A stretch of DNA of 64,000 nt. Origin: Diphasiastrum complanatum. Lineage: Eukaryota > Streptophyta > Lycopodiopsida > Lycopodiales > Lycopodiaceae. The stretch is taken from positions 24,133,285-24,197,284 of the forward strand of contig CM055104.1 in the NCBI GenBank assembly GCA_029204225.1. Reading direction: 5' to 3'. Under the pieces are notes generated by a model, which was given only the letters and a program-made list of their open reading frames with translations, had not been told where the DNA came from and searched no databases. Shown here in pieces: positions 1 through 10,939 of the stretch. The translations under genes and the position numbers were made by a program. Position 1 is the first letter of the stretch; each line of letters opens with the position of its first letter.

Positions 1-243
1 ATGTTGAGAACCTCTTTGCTACCATTGGAGAGTATTACTGATTCTAGCCAGCATCTCATTACTAGCTTCTTTCAGAAGCGGGAGCGCGATGACCTATCAG
101 ATGATGAGGTAGTCATACCGGTGAGGGCAAAGGCCTAGCGTGCTCAGCCACCACCTCTTGCTAGATCTACGTGCGCCTCTAGAGCTATCAGAGCTCCTAT
201 ATCACAACCCACAGCTGCTATGGATATTAGACGCTTTTTCTAA
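1..243 (+). pseudogene. LINE ORF2 C-terminal tail, copy 1 (twin PIP-like boxes)
   Basis: Frame 1 is open from the window edge to a TAG at 136-138 and continues in the same frame to TAA at 241-243. The tail has QHLITSFF at 49-72, matching the PCNA-interacting (PIP) pattern Q-x-x-I-x-x-F-F. A basic/acidic stretch (QKRERDDLSDDE) follows, then a Pro/Ser/Arg linker, and the protein ends in AMDIRRFF at 217-240, a PIP-like motif without the Gln. The same arrangement recurs at 4093-4320 downstream of a recognisable LINE segment, which is why I call this a LINE tail. The TAG could be a CAG-to-TAG change. The rest of the protein lies outside the window. The PCNA link is inferred from motif shape only. 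Confidence 0.55.
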
Positions 244-540
244 GATTGATATTTATCCTTTTACTTTCCTCAGCAGAGCAGGCGGTTAAGCTCTTGTACA
301 TGTACCCTCTTCAGAGCTGGAGGTTAAGCTCTTATGTATCTACTCTTTTATGCATTTTATGATTCTATATTGGCTATGTTTTTTCCTAGCTCGAGAGAGT
401 TCTATATTGTCTTTTCCATTTAGAATAGCGTTTTTTTATTATTATGTTGTCCGACATGGACAGTAATCCTACGAGACATGTACTTATTCATTCTGTCTTA
501 TGTGTGTGCCCTTGGGCACTCAACAGACATTAATACATTT

Positions 541-544
<4 letters not shown>
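244..544 (+). repeat. LINE 3' untranslated end with terminal hairpin, copy 1
   Basis: Non-coding sequence between the ORF stop and the (TC)n array. It contains GTGCCCTTGGGCAC at 506-519, a 6-bp stem with a 2-nt loop, followed by AACAGACATTAATA and a T/C-rich run. The same order (GTCTTAT, hairpin, AAaAGACATTgATA, TTTCTTTC tail) occurs at 4499-4556. Two otherwise diverged copies therefore share a 3' end. A stem-loop just before a short repeat tail is typical of LINEs whose RT recognises their own 3' end. Confidence 0.5.

Positions 545-636
<92 letters not shown>
545..636 (+). repeat. (TC)46 microsatellite
   Basis: Uninterrupted TC dinucleotide array of 92 bp directly after the LINE 3' hairpin region. 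It probably began as the retroposed 3' tail and then expanded. Long Ser-Leu or Glu-Arg reading frames across it are artefacts of the repeat. Confidence 0.95.
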
Positions 637-639
<3 letters not shown>

Positions 640-1067
640 GGGGCACAGGTCTTATGCTGAAATAAGGAGAAAACGATCATTCTTTGGTTTCAACCAATTT
701 TAGTTATAGTCTGTAGAATGAGATAGAATCAAGGCCTTGAATTTTTATGGATCAACCCCAAACCCTGAATGCAATTTGAATAGTCACATCTAAATTGTTT
801 TATCAAATCTCAATGTATTAGAGAATCGGGTTTAAAAAAAGTAAACTATTGCTAGTTTAAGGGTTTAGGGCTTAGGGTACAAACGATAGTTGTCTAGGTA
901 CTTGACCACCAAGTGGCTACAAAATCTCGAAGCAAAATCAAGTCTGAGTGTATGCATATTAATGTGTGTATGTATACAAAATTTTAATATGCAACTTGGA
1001 TTAATGACTAGGACCTAAGGTATGAAGATTCATTGGAGGGCCCCCCTTTAGGAAATTTATATAGAAT
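637..1067. other. Intergenic, no gene seen
   Basis: AT-rich sequence with stops in all frames. I recognise nothing coding or repetitive in it, apart from a telomere-like AGGGTTTAGGG around 860. Confidence 0.5.
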
Positions 1068-1461
1068 TAAAAACATTAAGTTGCAAAATGATATTGATGA
1101 ACTTGAACAATTGATTACCAATTGCAGAGTTAAGAAGTAATCACCTTAATGAGTCTTTAGCTCAATCGAAATTGAATGTTTTATCCATGCAGAATCCAAC
1201 TAGACAAATCAAAGGAAGCCGAGATAGAAGCCTTAGCTAGAAACCATAGTAGAAGAATTGGCACAAGAATTGAAAATAGCTATTGTCAAGGAAGAAAGTC
1301 ACAAATTTCAACGAGAGGTTGATGATGAGAACATGTAGCGAGAAGTTGCTCGTAGCTATTGTGATAAGAAAAGCATGTTGAAAGTTGATGCAACAAAATG
1401 GCATGCTTCGCAAGACACCCAAATCCATGCATTCCACAGGGAAATTTCATATCCCTTATAT

Positions 1462-1463
<2 letters not shown>

Positions 1464-1518
<55 letters not shown>
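1464..1518 (+). repeat. (AG)n microsatellite inside a former coding region
   Basis: Perfect 55-bp AG array. Reading into it from the left gives LYEERERER and reading out gives KLKDDLSN, so it probably grew from an original Glu-Arg codon run in the coiled-coil gene. Confidence 0.9.
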
Positions 1519-1520
<2 letters not shown>

Positions 1521-1781
1521 CTCAAAGATGACCTAAGTAATTTGAAGCAACTATTTTTTGATGTTGCTGCATGTCTTGGACCTTATGCCCACAATAAATA
1601 CATGCAAGCAAACAAGAAAATTCTAGAGTTTTGATAGATAAAATCAATAAAATCAAGAAGTAGAAGGAAATTGTGAGACATATCACCTCTCAGTTGATAA
1701 TGATGTAATGTCAAGGGTTCAATAGCCATAATGAATATCCGACTGCTATCACCGAAAATGATAGGCTATGTAGGGATAATG

Positions 1782-1867
1782 CTTCTTGGTTTCCAAGGGG
1801 AGGATCGAACTTGGGACCAAAGAAACTTTGGATGCCAAGCTAACCAAGTGAGCCAACCTCAATGGGT
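1782..1867 (-). mobile_element. tRNA-derived SINE with 16-bp target duplication
   Basis: An 86-bp insert bounded by direct repeats CTATGTAGGGATAATG at 1766-1781 and 1868-1883. On the minus strand it has an A-box-like TGGCTCACTTGG and, about 35 bp on, a B-box-like AGTTCGATCC. This is the spacing of a tRNA-type pol III promoter. The long perfect TSD is typical of LINE-machinery retroposition. No poly(A) tail is visible. It lies inside the decayed coiled-coil gene and so came later than that gene. It resembles SINE heads in general; I cannot name the family. Confidence 0.72.
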
Positions 1868-2215
1868 CTATGTAGGGATAATGGCAAATGAAACTACAAA
1901 TTATTGATGTCCTGTATGCGAAGGAAGTTGAAGCTGCTACTCAAGACATGAGACTATCCCTTCCAGTCCACACATACCAAGAACAAGCAAGCTAAGCAAA
2001 CTAATCAGCATTGAAAGAAAAATTTTATGCCTTTTGTTGCAAAGCTCACTTGTGGCTACCCATGTCATTTAACGTCAAATTGCAATGGCATGTGGATTAT
2101 CGTTTGTTATTGGAATTGACAGGAACCACTTGGGCGGAATGAGAAAGTCCATGCGAGAAGGATGAATTTTTGAATTTATTGCAAAAGTTAAATTTATTGC
2201 AAAAGGCTGCTTAGA

Positions 2216-3369
2216 TTGGGCGATTCTTTTATGCAAATTTTAGGTTGTATCGTATGTTAGTTCAGAGATATATATAAGGTGAACATTACTATATGCTCTA
2301 GAATATCTAAAATACAGATAAAGACAATTTTTTTTAACTTTGCCAGATTGCAATAGTTCCACTTTCAGAAGTTTATGCAGTTCAACATTTTCAAGCCTTC
2401 AAAAAATCCTAATTTTTCTTATTTCAAGGAGAATAATCTAGATGTCAATGTTACACATACTGATCTATGGCAGCTATATTGCAAAGAAAAAGGATTATAA
2501 GCTTTACTATGAAAACATGGCCCACAACGTTTCTAACAAATGCCATAATACATTTTATCAGAAGTTCCTAACCTATAGTATAACTTTGGAAGATTTCATA
2601 GCCAAAGGTCTTACAACTATACAAAGTTTATACATGCAAGGCACATATGTAAATCTTAGCACAAAATCTTTGGAAATTGAGAAAGGTCTTGCACAAGCAT
2701 TCTTCAAAGGCAGCTTTTTGAAGATCAAACTAGAACCATTTGGTAATTGAATTATTGGTCAATATACAGAAGCAAATCAACATCAATTTTCAAATAGCTT
2801 GAAAGAGATGTTGCACTGAGCCCACAAACAAGGAATGCTCTAGAATCACAATTCCAAATGATGTTCTAGATTCACGGGATTCAACATATTCGACATACCT
2901 TTTTTATAATCAAAAGCAAACCTGAATGATTCATAATTTCTAATAGAATTGTATCTTCTTGACACTTATATGTATTCTCATATTTATATGAATACAAAAG
3001 ATTTTGGAGTTATTTCCACAAAGATTCTTGCTTTTGAAATCATATGAAGAATTATGACACGAATGTTCCATGATGTTATTTTTTATGAATGACTATCTAA
3101 TCAAATGTGGAATATATTCGCATCCTTTCTAAACATTGCAAATCTCTTAAGTTTCAAATCCTTATTGGATATGAGATACATGGCAACTTGACAACTAAGC
3201 AAACTTATATGTGTCAAAATTCTATTGGAAGAAATTAGAACAAACATATGTTATCTAGAGGGATACAACTCTTTCTTATGGATGCATCCACTATGAACCA
3301 CCAATTCATATCTACTACATTAAGAGAATAATAATTATTGTGTAACACAAAAAAAAGCATTACTATGCA

Positions 3370-3372
<3 letters not shown>
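2216..3372. other. AT-rich intergenic, no recognised gene
   Basis: One 102-codon open frame (2442-2750, plus) shows no family I recognise. It contains FIAKGLTTIQSLYMQGTYVN and is Lys/Tyr-rich, and may be chance in AT-rich DNA. No repeats or LTR ends are apparent. Confidence 0.4.

Positions 3373-3452
<80 letters not shown>
3373..3452 (+). repeat. (TC)40 microsatellite
   Basis: Perfect 80-bp TC array directly at the 5' edge of LINE copy 2. The homology with the other LINE fragments begins only after it. Confidence 0.95.
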
Positions 3453-3455
<3 letters not shown>

Positions 3456-4335
3456 CAGACTGTTTGACACCATCGTCACCCCTTCTTCAGATTGGGGCAG
3501 CCTTCCAGCTTATCACATACATAGAGAGCTCAGGCACTTCCTGATACAGAGCAAAGATATACGCGGCTTGCACTCATGTCCTCTCATCACCTTCAGACTT
3601 GGGGCTACCGACTATCATGGTTCTCTCAGGCATCACACTTCCTCATGGAAGCATTTGGTATCGCTATCACTGCCCTCCCTTTGGGTACACACCAGTACAT
3701 TAGACGTTTTTTATACAGAGCATATCTCAACCGTACTTGGTGACACTAGCTGGGGGTTACGCCTGACTACTACTATCGGACTCACTTTCTGGAGCAGGAT
3801 GCCACTGGTCTTCCAGTTTTACCTCGCTATTTGTCCTCTGGACTATCACACGGTCTCCGTTTCACTTTGAGACAGTTCAGAGTCTCCTCACATCAGTTGG
3901 CTATTGAGACGGGCAGATTCCAGGGTACACCACAAGAGGGGAGATTATGCCTGCTATGTGCCCTACATGCCTACTACACTAAGAGCACTGATTGGATATA
4001 AAGACTCTTGTTGTGTTGCACTTATGCTATGGGAGATGGTCTTGCTGCACCATGATAGGTACCAGTTAGCTCACCAGCCACATCCTAGCTCTCAGGCTCA
4101 AATTACGTCTTTCTTCGCCAGGAGACGGACATGGTCTGATGACGATAATGATGACATACCACTTCACCGATGTTAGAGCCAATGTATCACTCATAGACAT
4201 GCAGCTACAGCAGTTCGCACTTCAAGCCATGTTACGAGAGCACAAAGTTTTCATCCTCATAGACGATGTCAGCGACAGTCCATGTTGCCTCCTGTTGCAG
4301 CTCGTATCACATATTTTTTCAGCAGCAACACTACA
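3453..4335 (+). pseudogene. LINE ORF2 C-terminal region, copy 2
   Basis: A 5'-truncated copy. From about 3549 to 3990 one frame (two stops near 3750) gives WGYRLSWFSQASHFLMEAFG, GTHQYIRRFLYRAYL and then LRQFRVSSHQLAIETGRF followed by a CxxC. The SSHxLxIExGR...C..C pattern is what I know from the region after the RT domain in a widespread LINE type. After a frameshift the tail reads QAQITSFFARRR at 4093-4128 (PIP box then basic residues), an acidic WSDDDNDD, a TAG at 4174-4176, and in the same frame AARITYFF at 4297-4320. The tail layout matches copy 1; the upstream part matches the fragment at 28315-28550. Confidence 0.7.
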
Positions 4336-4557
4336 TGATATTACTCTACCCCTGGCAGCTATTTTGCTCACCCCTTATGGACAGTTGGCAATTTGTATTT
4401 TACAGTTATATTACTCATTTCTCTTTTATGCATAGTAGTTTTTTTTTCTTGGAGACATTTATATACGCTCCCATGGGTTTCACATGACATGCCATTTGGT
4501 CTTATATGCCTTTTGGCATGGAAAAGACATTGATAAAGCTTTCTTTCTTTCTTTCTT
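4336..4557 (+). repeat. LINE 3' end with hairpin and (CTTT)n tail, copy 2
   Basis: Contains ATGCCTTTTGGCAT at 4506-4519 (5-bp stem, TTTT loop), then AAAAGACATTGATAAAG and (CTTT)4 at 4539-4554. It aligns with 486-550, where the loop and stem bases differ but pairing is kept. Confidence 0.55.
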
Positions 4558-6409
4558 CTCAGTTCAGCCCTACACAAAACATAAATCTTATTCTAGTTCG
4601 GAATGTATTTTTTTATGCTTGATTAGGATTGCATTTTGAAGTTTGTGAAGCTTGAGTGGCACACTTACATTTAGGTAAAAAATGGTCCCATTTTGAATTG
4701 GTTCAGAAAAGGTTATTGTTTGTTTTATTTGAATGGCCTATTTGAATCGGAATGTTTAGAAACGATGATTCTTTGAACGAATCGCGATTCGAACAAACTA
4801 TGATGTCGTTTATAAAATATGAAGTAGTAGTGTGGTATTCATCTTCTCTTTCTATGCTTTGTCATTGATTGTGCATGTATTTTGCACTTGTCAAAACTCT
4901 ATTTGTCGAACCGATCAATATTTAAGTTCCTACAATAGTTTAGAATCTATTTCTGAATGAATGAACCTTTTTGAATGATTGATTTCTACGCTGATCATAC
5001 CAATTGGAGGATTCAATTCTTTCATTCACTTTACATCTTGGAGTAAAGTAATAAATGGAATCACCTATACAAGAGAACTATGAAATATTGTCATAAATAC
5101 ACTGATGAAGCATTGTATTTTGAGTCTTAAGATTTAATATTAGAGTACAAGTATTTGTATAAAGATAAATCTAACATTGAGGGTACATTATTCAAAGGAT
5201 TTCTCTATGTAGCAAATCACTTATCTATGTCCTTATCCTTCTTTAGAAAAGTTAAAGACATACATGTGCACTTATGAAAGATATAGGATGTTGTGTGGCT
5301 TCTAAGTGATGGGATCTATTTCTCTGATACAATTTTTTATTGATCTTAACTCAAGGACAGATTTTGGTCTGGGGAAGGAGCGCTTTGTCTAAGAGAAATG
5401 CCAATGCAAGTTTACAATTCAATAGGAGGTTAAGTATGATTACATGAGATAAAAGGAGGAACATGTGTGTCTGAGAGACTATATGAGTTGATATTACTTC
5501 AACTAAAATCCATCCAACACATCTTGTTGTGGGTGAGAGTGTGTACGAATTAAGAGTATTGATAGAATGGGATTTGCCCACTAACCCTCTCTCACGAGAT
5601 TGTAAGTGAAAACTTTAGTATATCCTTGGAATATGGGAGGAAAGTTTGGTCCATGTTAGCATATTGATGTAGCAATGGTTGTCAATGACATCCGACTCTA
5701 GAGATATATCAAGCGGTATGTAGAATCTTGCAGACTGATCGATGGGATAAGACATAAGTGTTGGATAAAGATGATATATAAAAAAAATGGAATATCCATG
5801 AAGAGCAAATTCCCAATCAATTCTTCCTATAGGAAAAAGTTGAATTTGAGCAACATCTAGAGGCAAATCCCCTACCTTGATCAAAGAAAGAAGAACTAAG
5901 ATCAATCAATAGAGATTTGAGCTTGGAGAGACACTAGAATCTTTCTCATAAAAAAGTCAGGACATCTAAGGTAATCCACTTTGTATGCTCTTGAGAGGCG
6001 TCAGAGTCATCTTTAATCTTGATTGTCAAGATTTGTCTTATGATCTATGAGATCATAACCCTTCCTATGAAGAGAACTAAAAATCAATGTACCTAGATGG
6101 AAAAGCAGGCAATTTATGACTACCATAGACTTTGGAAATTGATATCTTTCCTAAGTGACAGGAGTGATCATCAATCCAAAGAGAAATCATTGTCAATACA
6201 AGAAGTGAAAAATCTAATTATAATGACTCCCTACATCTATGACAAAAGTACCCTAGAGAGAAACAATTAAAGATATATGATACAGACCATCAGTGCACCT
6301 CGAAGTTGTTACAACTTAATCACCGTAACATTTTGCAAATGTTGTACAATGAATCATGATTAATCACTATTAATGATCCAAATTAATAATCGAGAATCGA
6401 CATGTTTAT
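4558..6409. other. Intergenic; minus-strand relic frames and a palindrome
   Basis: No gene is supported. CGAATCGCGATTCG at 4778-4791 is a perfect 14-bp palindrome in a cluster of GAATCG words. On the minus strand, open stretches at 5351-5581 and 5615-5905 read like former protein (for example DLPLDVAQIQLFPIGRIDWE), but I cannot assign a family. Confidence 0.35.
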
Positions 6410-7016
6410 TGTCTTGGAGCGCTTGTAAGCTTGAGGCAGATGGTCGTCTCAAATCATTGGACGGAGTGGTGACCATCACGAGAGCCCAAGTCGAAGAGGT
6501 TTGAGTGTGTTGTGCTAGGTACGTCTTTATGGGCTGAGGCACAAGCTATCGTCATTGGGCTGCAACCGATCTATAGTGCCCTGGACCTTACAGATTCAGA
6601 GGACTACACCTTGGGCCTTCTATATGAGTTTATGGATAGGATTGGTGAGTAGCTCCATACATTCACTGCCATAAGTGCTGATAGCTATATACTAAACGAT
6701 TTCGACTTGTCACTAAAATTTAATCCCTATGTAGTAAGTTGACCTGTATGCTCAATCGTCAATGTGGAGTGGATGCTGGCAACCAGAGCTGCCATGAGGA
6801 CATCAAGGAGGCCTGAGACACAATCGAGCTTCACATTCCCGTGGTTGTTGAGGATAAGGAGCCTTTGGCCTCATCAACCCGAAAGACTTCTGACTCAGAG
6901 GAATATGTTGATGAGGAGGAGGAGGCAGATGATGAGGCGGAGGGGGAGGGTAGTGTTGATGGTAATGATGTGGCAGAGGAGCCTCCATGCAGAGCTAGGA
7001 GGGTCGTACGATAGAT
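6410..7016 (+). pseudogene. hAT-type transposase fragment
   Basis: A frame from about 6523 reads LWAEAQAIVIGLQPIYSALD, then LTDSEDYTLGLLYEFMDRIG. This fits the hAT/DUF659 pattern in which a Trp-containing helix is followed by a short Asp-rich turn and a G-x-[IL]-Y-E-x-M-D-R motif. After a stop and a frame change, 6850-7014 encodes an acidic tail (SDSEEYVDEEEEADDEAEGE) ending in an Arg-rich end, as many plant hAT proteins do. Catalytic residues upstream are missing and no terminal inverted repeats were found. Confidence 0.55.
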
Positions 7017-7372
7017 CATAGATGGTGCATCGTAGGTTTAGTTCAGTGCTCAATTAGATAGTAGATACTAGATGTGAGAGGCTTATTGAGACTTATTGAG
7101 CGACATTATGATTGGATCATGACATGACATGCACATTGTATTTAGTATCATCTGTGGTCTATTGTGTTCACCGTTTGAACTTTGATCATTATTGGCTTTA
7201 TAAACTATCATTGTCGATATTACATTTGAGTCTTCATTGATCAAACTATAACTAAGTTCTAACTTCTTTCAAGGTTAATGTGCATTGTAAATTCAGAATT
7301 GTAATTTGTAATTTATTTGATATGATATATTAGAGCTCACAATCGTCAATCACAATATAGAAATAGATTATA

Positions 7373-7375
<3 letters not shown>

Positions 7376-7418
<43 letters not shown>
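7376..7418 (+). repeat. (GA)n microsatellite
   Basis: Perfect 43-bp GA array. No LINE sequence is recognisable beside it. Confidence 0.95.
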
Positions 7419-7422
<4 letters not shown>

Positions 7423-7669
7423 CCATTAATTTTTAGAAAGAGGCACCTGGCAGGAAAACTATTGACTAGCACTGAATTGCAAGTTGGAGAAATTAGAATG
7501 TATCAACTAGTCATTATGTAGTTGAGAATCAAAGATTTCACTTTAACCTTTTGAATTTTGATTCTTGGTGACTGGTCCTTGAACAGAGTCCAATATGCAC
7601 CAAAATGATCTAGAATCTACCACTACATCAGAATGTGAGTCTGTTAACTTGTTGGCAAGAAAAAAAATT

Positions 7670-7775
7670 TGGGTGTTAGAATCGGCTGATCCGAACCTGT
7701 CCAGCTGGTTCGAATCGATTCAAATCGGCTGAATCGGCCGATTCGAATCGGTCCATAAAACATCAATATCGAATC
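7670..7775. repeat. Cluster of GAATCGG words with a 14-bp palindrome
   Basis: Repeated GAATCGG/CCGATTC words. The perfect palindrome GAATCGGCCGATTC lies at 7731-7744, and the last word recurs near 7771. It resembles the shorter cluster at 4740-4795. It could be the end of an unrecognised DNA transposon; no partner end was found. Confidence 0.4.
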
Positions 7776-9339
7776 GGTCCATGAGTCTCTTTCAACAGAA
7801 TTATATATTTTTTTTAGTGATATCTCAAGGTGTGATCATAGAGTGCGGTACAACTGAGAAGTGAACTACAATTGATGCTACCATAGTACTTGATATATTC
7901 TGTAAGGATAAATAGATGTTATTAATCAATCACATGGAGAAGTGATTTATTTAATTGTTGTATTTTTTGGAAAGGTCATTCAATTGTGGGGAGTCGAACT
8001 AAATGTAACAAAGTAGTGACAAACATTTTTTTAGCTCTTAAAATAGAAAACCATCCCACTATGTAGCTCAATGTCTAGTTGTACACTCTTTTCTTTAGTA
8101 AATAGTTAAGGTCATGAAGCTATTTGGTTAAGTAGAGGGCCTTGGCTTTGTGAGAATTCTAATTAGAAACTTCAAAGCAAATTGTGTTTGTTTTGTTACT
8201 TGATGTGTAAAGATCTGCGCAAGATCACAAAACAAAATTTGCACACGAGGACTTTGTGTCCTATTGTCAAGACTTGGAAACAAAACACTAAATTTCTTCC
8301 TTTTTCATGTTATATTGTTTTAATTTTATCTATTTTGATGCTCTTATATTTCAAGATGGTAAAGCTAACAAATTAAGTTAATCTTTATGGTCCATGTTGA
8401 ATTCTTGAGAAAACTAGCATCATTAATTGTAGAAATTGATTCATTGCATTACAAAACTAAAAAAAAATTGTTATTTCTATTTAAAATAATTAGTTTGTAT
8501 GCACTTATTTGTGTTTCCTATTTTGCTAAAAATAACAATAAATCGTTCCATAATAATCAAATAGCTAAATGAGGATTCTCAAAAAAAATGTGTTGATTTA
8601 AGTGTATGAAATTGACCGATCCATAGACAAATGTAAGGCTTACTCATTGCAGAATCTAGAAACCAAGTATGTTGTGTGTTAGAAGGGGAGTAGGGTTTTT
8701 GTACCCTAGTAGACTATGAATCGTAGTTATTGTGTTGAAATGAATATAACACCTTTCAAGGAAAGAATGAGTTGTTATTATTTCAGATAAGTACTCTAGA
8801 GCTCAATAGAAAGATGAGATTGGGAGCATCACTATGGTATTTTTTTCATGTCAAAAGGAATGCTTAATCATGGAGATTTGTAAGGCTTACAATAAAAGTT
8901 GGTCACATGCGGTGATCATAGTTATTGTTTCTTTCTCCTTGTTCTAGTTGTGCAAATCCTATTCTAGTTGCTTGCTTGGCAATGTAAGCAGGAGGATTAC
9001 CTTTCTCTGCCAATATAAAGCTCTAGACATTTTCATGCCGCCCTTGCAAATCTACTTTTGATGGTTTGATTACAAGGTTCTCTCTTTCCAGCAATGTTTA
9101 GCTTTTATGGAGCTGTAAATTATACTATACATTTTAATTGTTCGTCATACATAGCCTTTTAATTTAAATTTTCCATTGTTCAATCTCTCTTTCTCAAAAG
9201 TTGTTCATGTCGGCCTTGTCAGTTAGATCAGGTAAATTCCATTATTAAATATCATCTATATCGTAGATTGTCTCACTAGGAAGCTTTAGCATGACCAAAA
9301 AGCATTTGCTTGTCTAGAGAACATGTGATGCTAAGTGAT
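7776..9339. other. AT-rich intergenic, no recognised gene
   Basis: Short open frames at 8182-8376 and 8387-8572 look like chance. The right part (about 8950-9340) may hold the strongly decayed continuation of the minus-strand LINE, but I see no firm motif there. Confidence 0.4.
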
Positions 9340-9734
9340 TCTCTTTTGAAAATTAGCATAAGGCATGTTTGCAAGGTGAGGCCTCATGAAGATCATTTAT
9401 CTTTTAATGATTCACAATGCCCATAAAAAACTAGTTTTGCCTTGCTTTGCAAAGGCAAGACCAAATGTTAAATTTGCTCAAGGAATTCCGTTTAAAAACA
9501 AAGTTAGAGTGATTGTCTAAACTAGATGATATGAGTCCCCCTAGAGTAAACACATGTCGTTGCATAAAGGCCCTGAAGGTATTAAAAATCAAAATCTGGA
9601 TTTTCTTGGTATGTAAAGTCAAACCGTATAAATCTCCAAAAATTTGTAATGTATAAAAGTGTTGCTGCTACCCTCACTAGAGAGAGAAATCAATAACACA
9701 TTGTCAAAATAAAGTAAGATGGAAATGAGTATAT
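9340..9734 (-). pseudogene. LINE ORF2, segment 3: RT active-site region and thumb
   Basis: Read on the minus strand from 9734, the sequence gives ILLYFDNVLLIS, matching the LINE RT box LLYADDVVLIS with ADD changed to FDN. Further on comes KKIQILIFNTFRAFMQRHVF, matching the post-catalytic K-T-K-V-M-V-F-N region, then SLSKFNIWSCLCKA. Several frameshifts. The reading continues in frame from the segment at 14161-14316 once the Copia element and one TATAT copy are set aside. Confidence 0.7.
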
Positions 9735-10380
9735 TGTGAGAGATTTCAACTAGTTTGATAAATATTGAGTCAAATGCTACATTTGTTTATTTGGCAATTG
9801 AGGCCAATTTCATATTAGACTTAGACAACTACTTTTTATAGTCATATTAGTCTAAATGCATTTGAAATTACTCGTTATAGAGTTGGAGGGAAAGCTAGAA
9901 AGTCGAGTTACTAGTAGATTCAAATTGGAATAAGGTTCATGGAACCTAGTCACTCTATGTAAGGGTTTTATCATTTTGGAGGAAACCAAACTTTTGAATA
10001 TTCATGGATCTGCTATATATAGCTGTACACATGTGAGAGAAGGCTGATCTTCTACCTCTCTTACCTCATTCATGCTTATACATGGTTCTCTTGGGTTCTA
10101 CTATCTATTGGTGCACTTTACTCATGATCTCTTGCAATTTTATGTGTAGAATGATTTGTTATTGCTATTTTCGGATCCACAAATGTGAAATACAATAGGG
10201 CATTGTTGTACAGACAGTAGTTTCTATTTATGTTTTGATTCATGTTTGATCAAGTACTATTAGGGTTTGCATTCTATTTTGTGTTAATTTTTTTACATTG
10301 GCAAGATTGGTGAATTGCTTGTCTTTGTAACCAAAGATCTGTAGATGATTTGGATCTGAATTGATTCCAAATCTTTCACA
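9735..10380 (+). repeat. Copia A 5' LTR
   Basis: 646 bp, TG...CA ends. TATATATA at 10015-10022 is a plausible core promoter. It has about 41 bp (around 9960-10005) that the 3' LTR lacks, plus scattered substitutions, so the insertion is not recent. Confidence 0.92.
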
Positions 10381-10392
10381 TGGTATCAGAGC
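10381..10392 (+). other. Copia A primer binding site
   Basis: TGGTATCAGAGC directly after the LTR, the standard plant site complementary to the 3' end of initiator tRNA-Met. Confidence 0.92.
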
Positions 10393-10939
10393 TTGTGTTT
10401 CAAGTTATATGGAGGCATTCACATCCATCAATGATTTGGAGAAGATATCAATGCTAGAGCATGCTAGCTAGGATTCTACACCAAAATCGAGTTTCTTGCA
10501 TATCTAGATTGGATCTTTTGTAGATCTAAACTCTATTTAGGGTTATAATCTTGATCAATTCCGTTTTTTGAATTCACATACTAGATTTGGCCGATTTTTG
10601 GATCATTACAAAAGCCTAAGTGGTGGCTATAAGATTGCATATCAAGATTTGAGAGCATTTGCATATAGATTTTGAAATAATCAATTTCTTGTAATTTTGT
10701 CAAAACCTAACTTTGATTGGATCTCTAGATAGTGAGGTTACTCCATTTGAGTGTGTTTCAATCTTAGGAAGTGGCAAGAGTCATTAGATTGAGGATAGAT
10801 CATGTGTTGATCAAGATTTCATGATTCTATGTGTTGATTTACTTGGTAGAATTGCTAGAAGAGAATTGAGGAGTTTCAAATCTTTGTGATTTCTTTTGAA
10901 AGCATTTGTTGTTATTCATAGAATTATTCATTATGGAAA

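Larger units (their letters stand above)
1068..2215 (+). pseudogene. Decayed coiled-coil protein gene fragment
   Basis: Several frames read as Glu/Lys/Leu-rich helical protein, linked by frameshifts and stops. Block 1 (1068-1615) contains ETIVEELAQELKIAIVKEE near 1240-1300 and KLKDDLSNLKQLFFDVAACL after the (AG)n array. Block 2 (1891-2215) contains KLQIIDVLYAKEVEAATQDM. The heptad-like content suggests a long coiled-coil protein, but I cannot name the family. A SINE (1782-1867) and an expanded (AG)n array (1464-1518) interrupt it. It is not visibly a transposon protein, so it may be a host pseudogene. Confidence 0.45.

Noticed and set aside
478-680. Open frames of Ser-Leu or Glu-Arg repeats across (TC)n/(GA)n arrays (also near 1286, 3338, 28119, 40476, 49128, 59795)
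   Set aside because: They are produced by the dinucleotide repeat and have no supporting sequence outside it.
860-880. Interstitial telomere-like AGGGTTTAGGG
   Set aside because: Only about one and a half plant telomere units; not an array.
5351-5905. Minus-strand open stretches as a real gene
   Set aside because: They read like protein in places, but frames are broken and no family could be recognised.
7705-7725. GGTTCGAATC resembling a tRNA B box
   Set aside because: No A box at the right distance and no cloverleaf; it belongs to the GAATCG word cluster.
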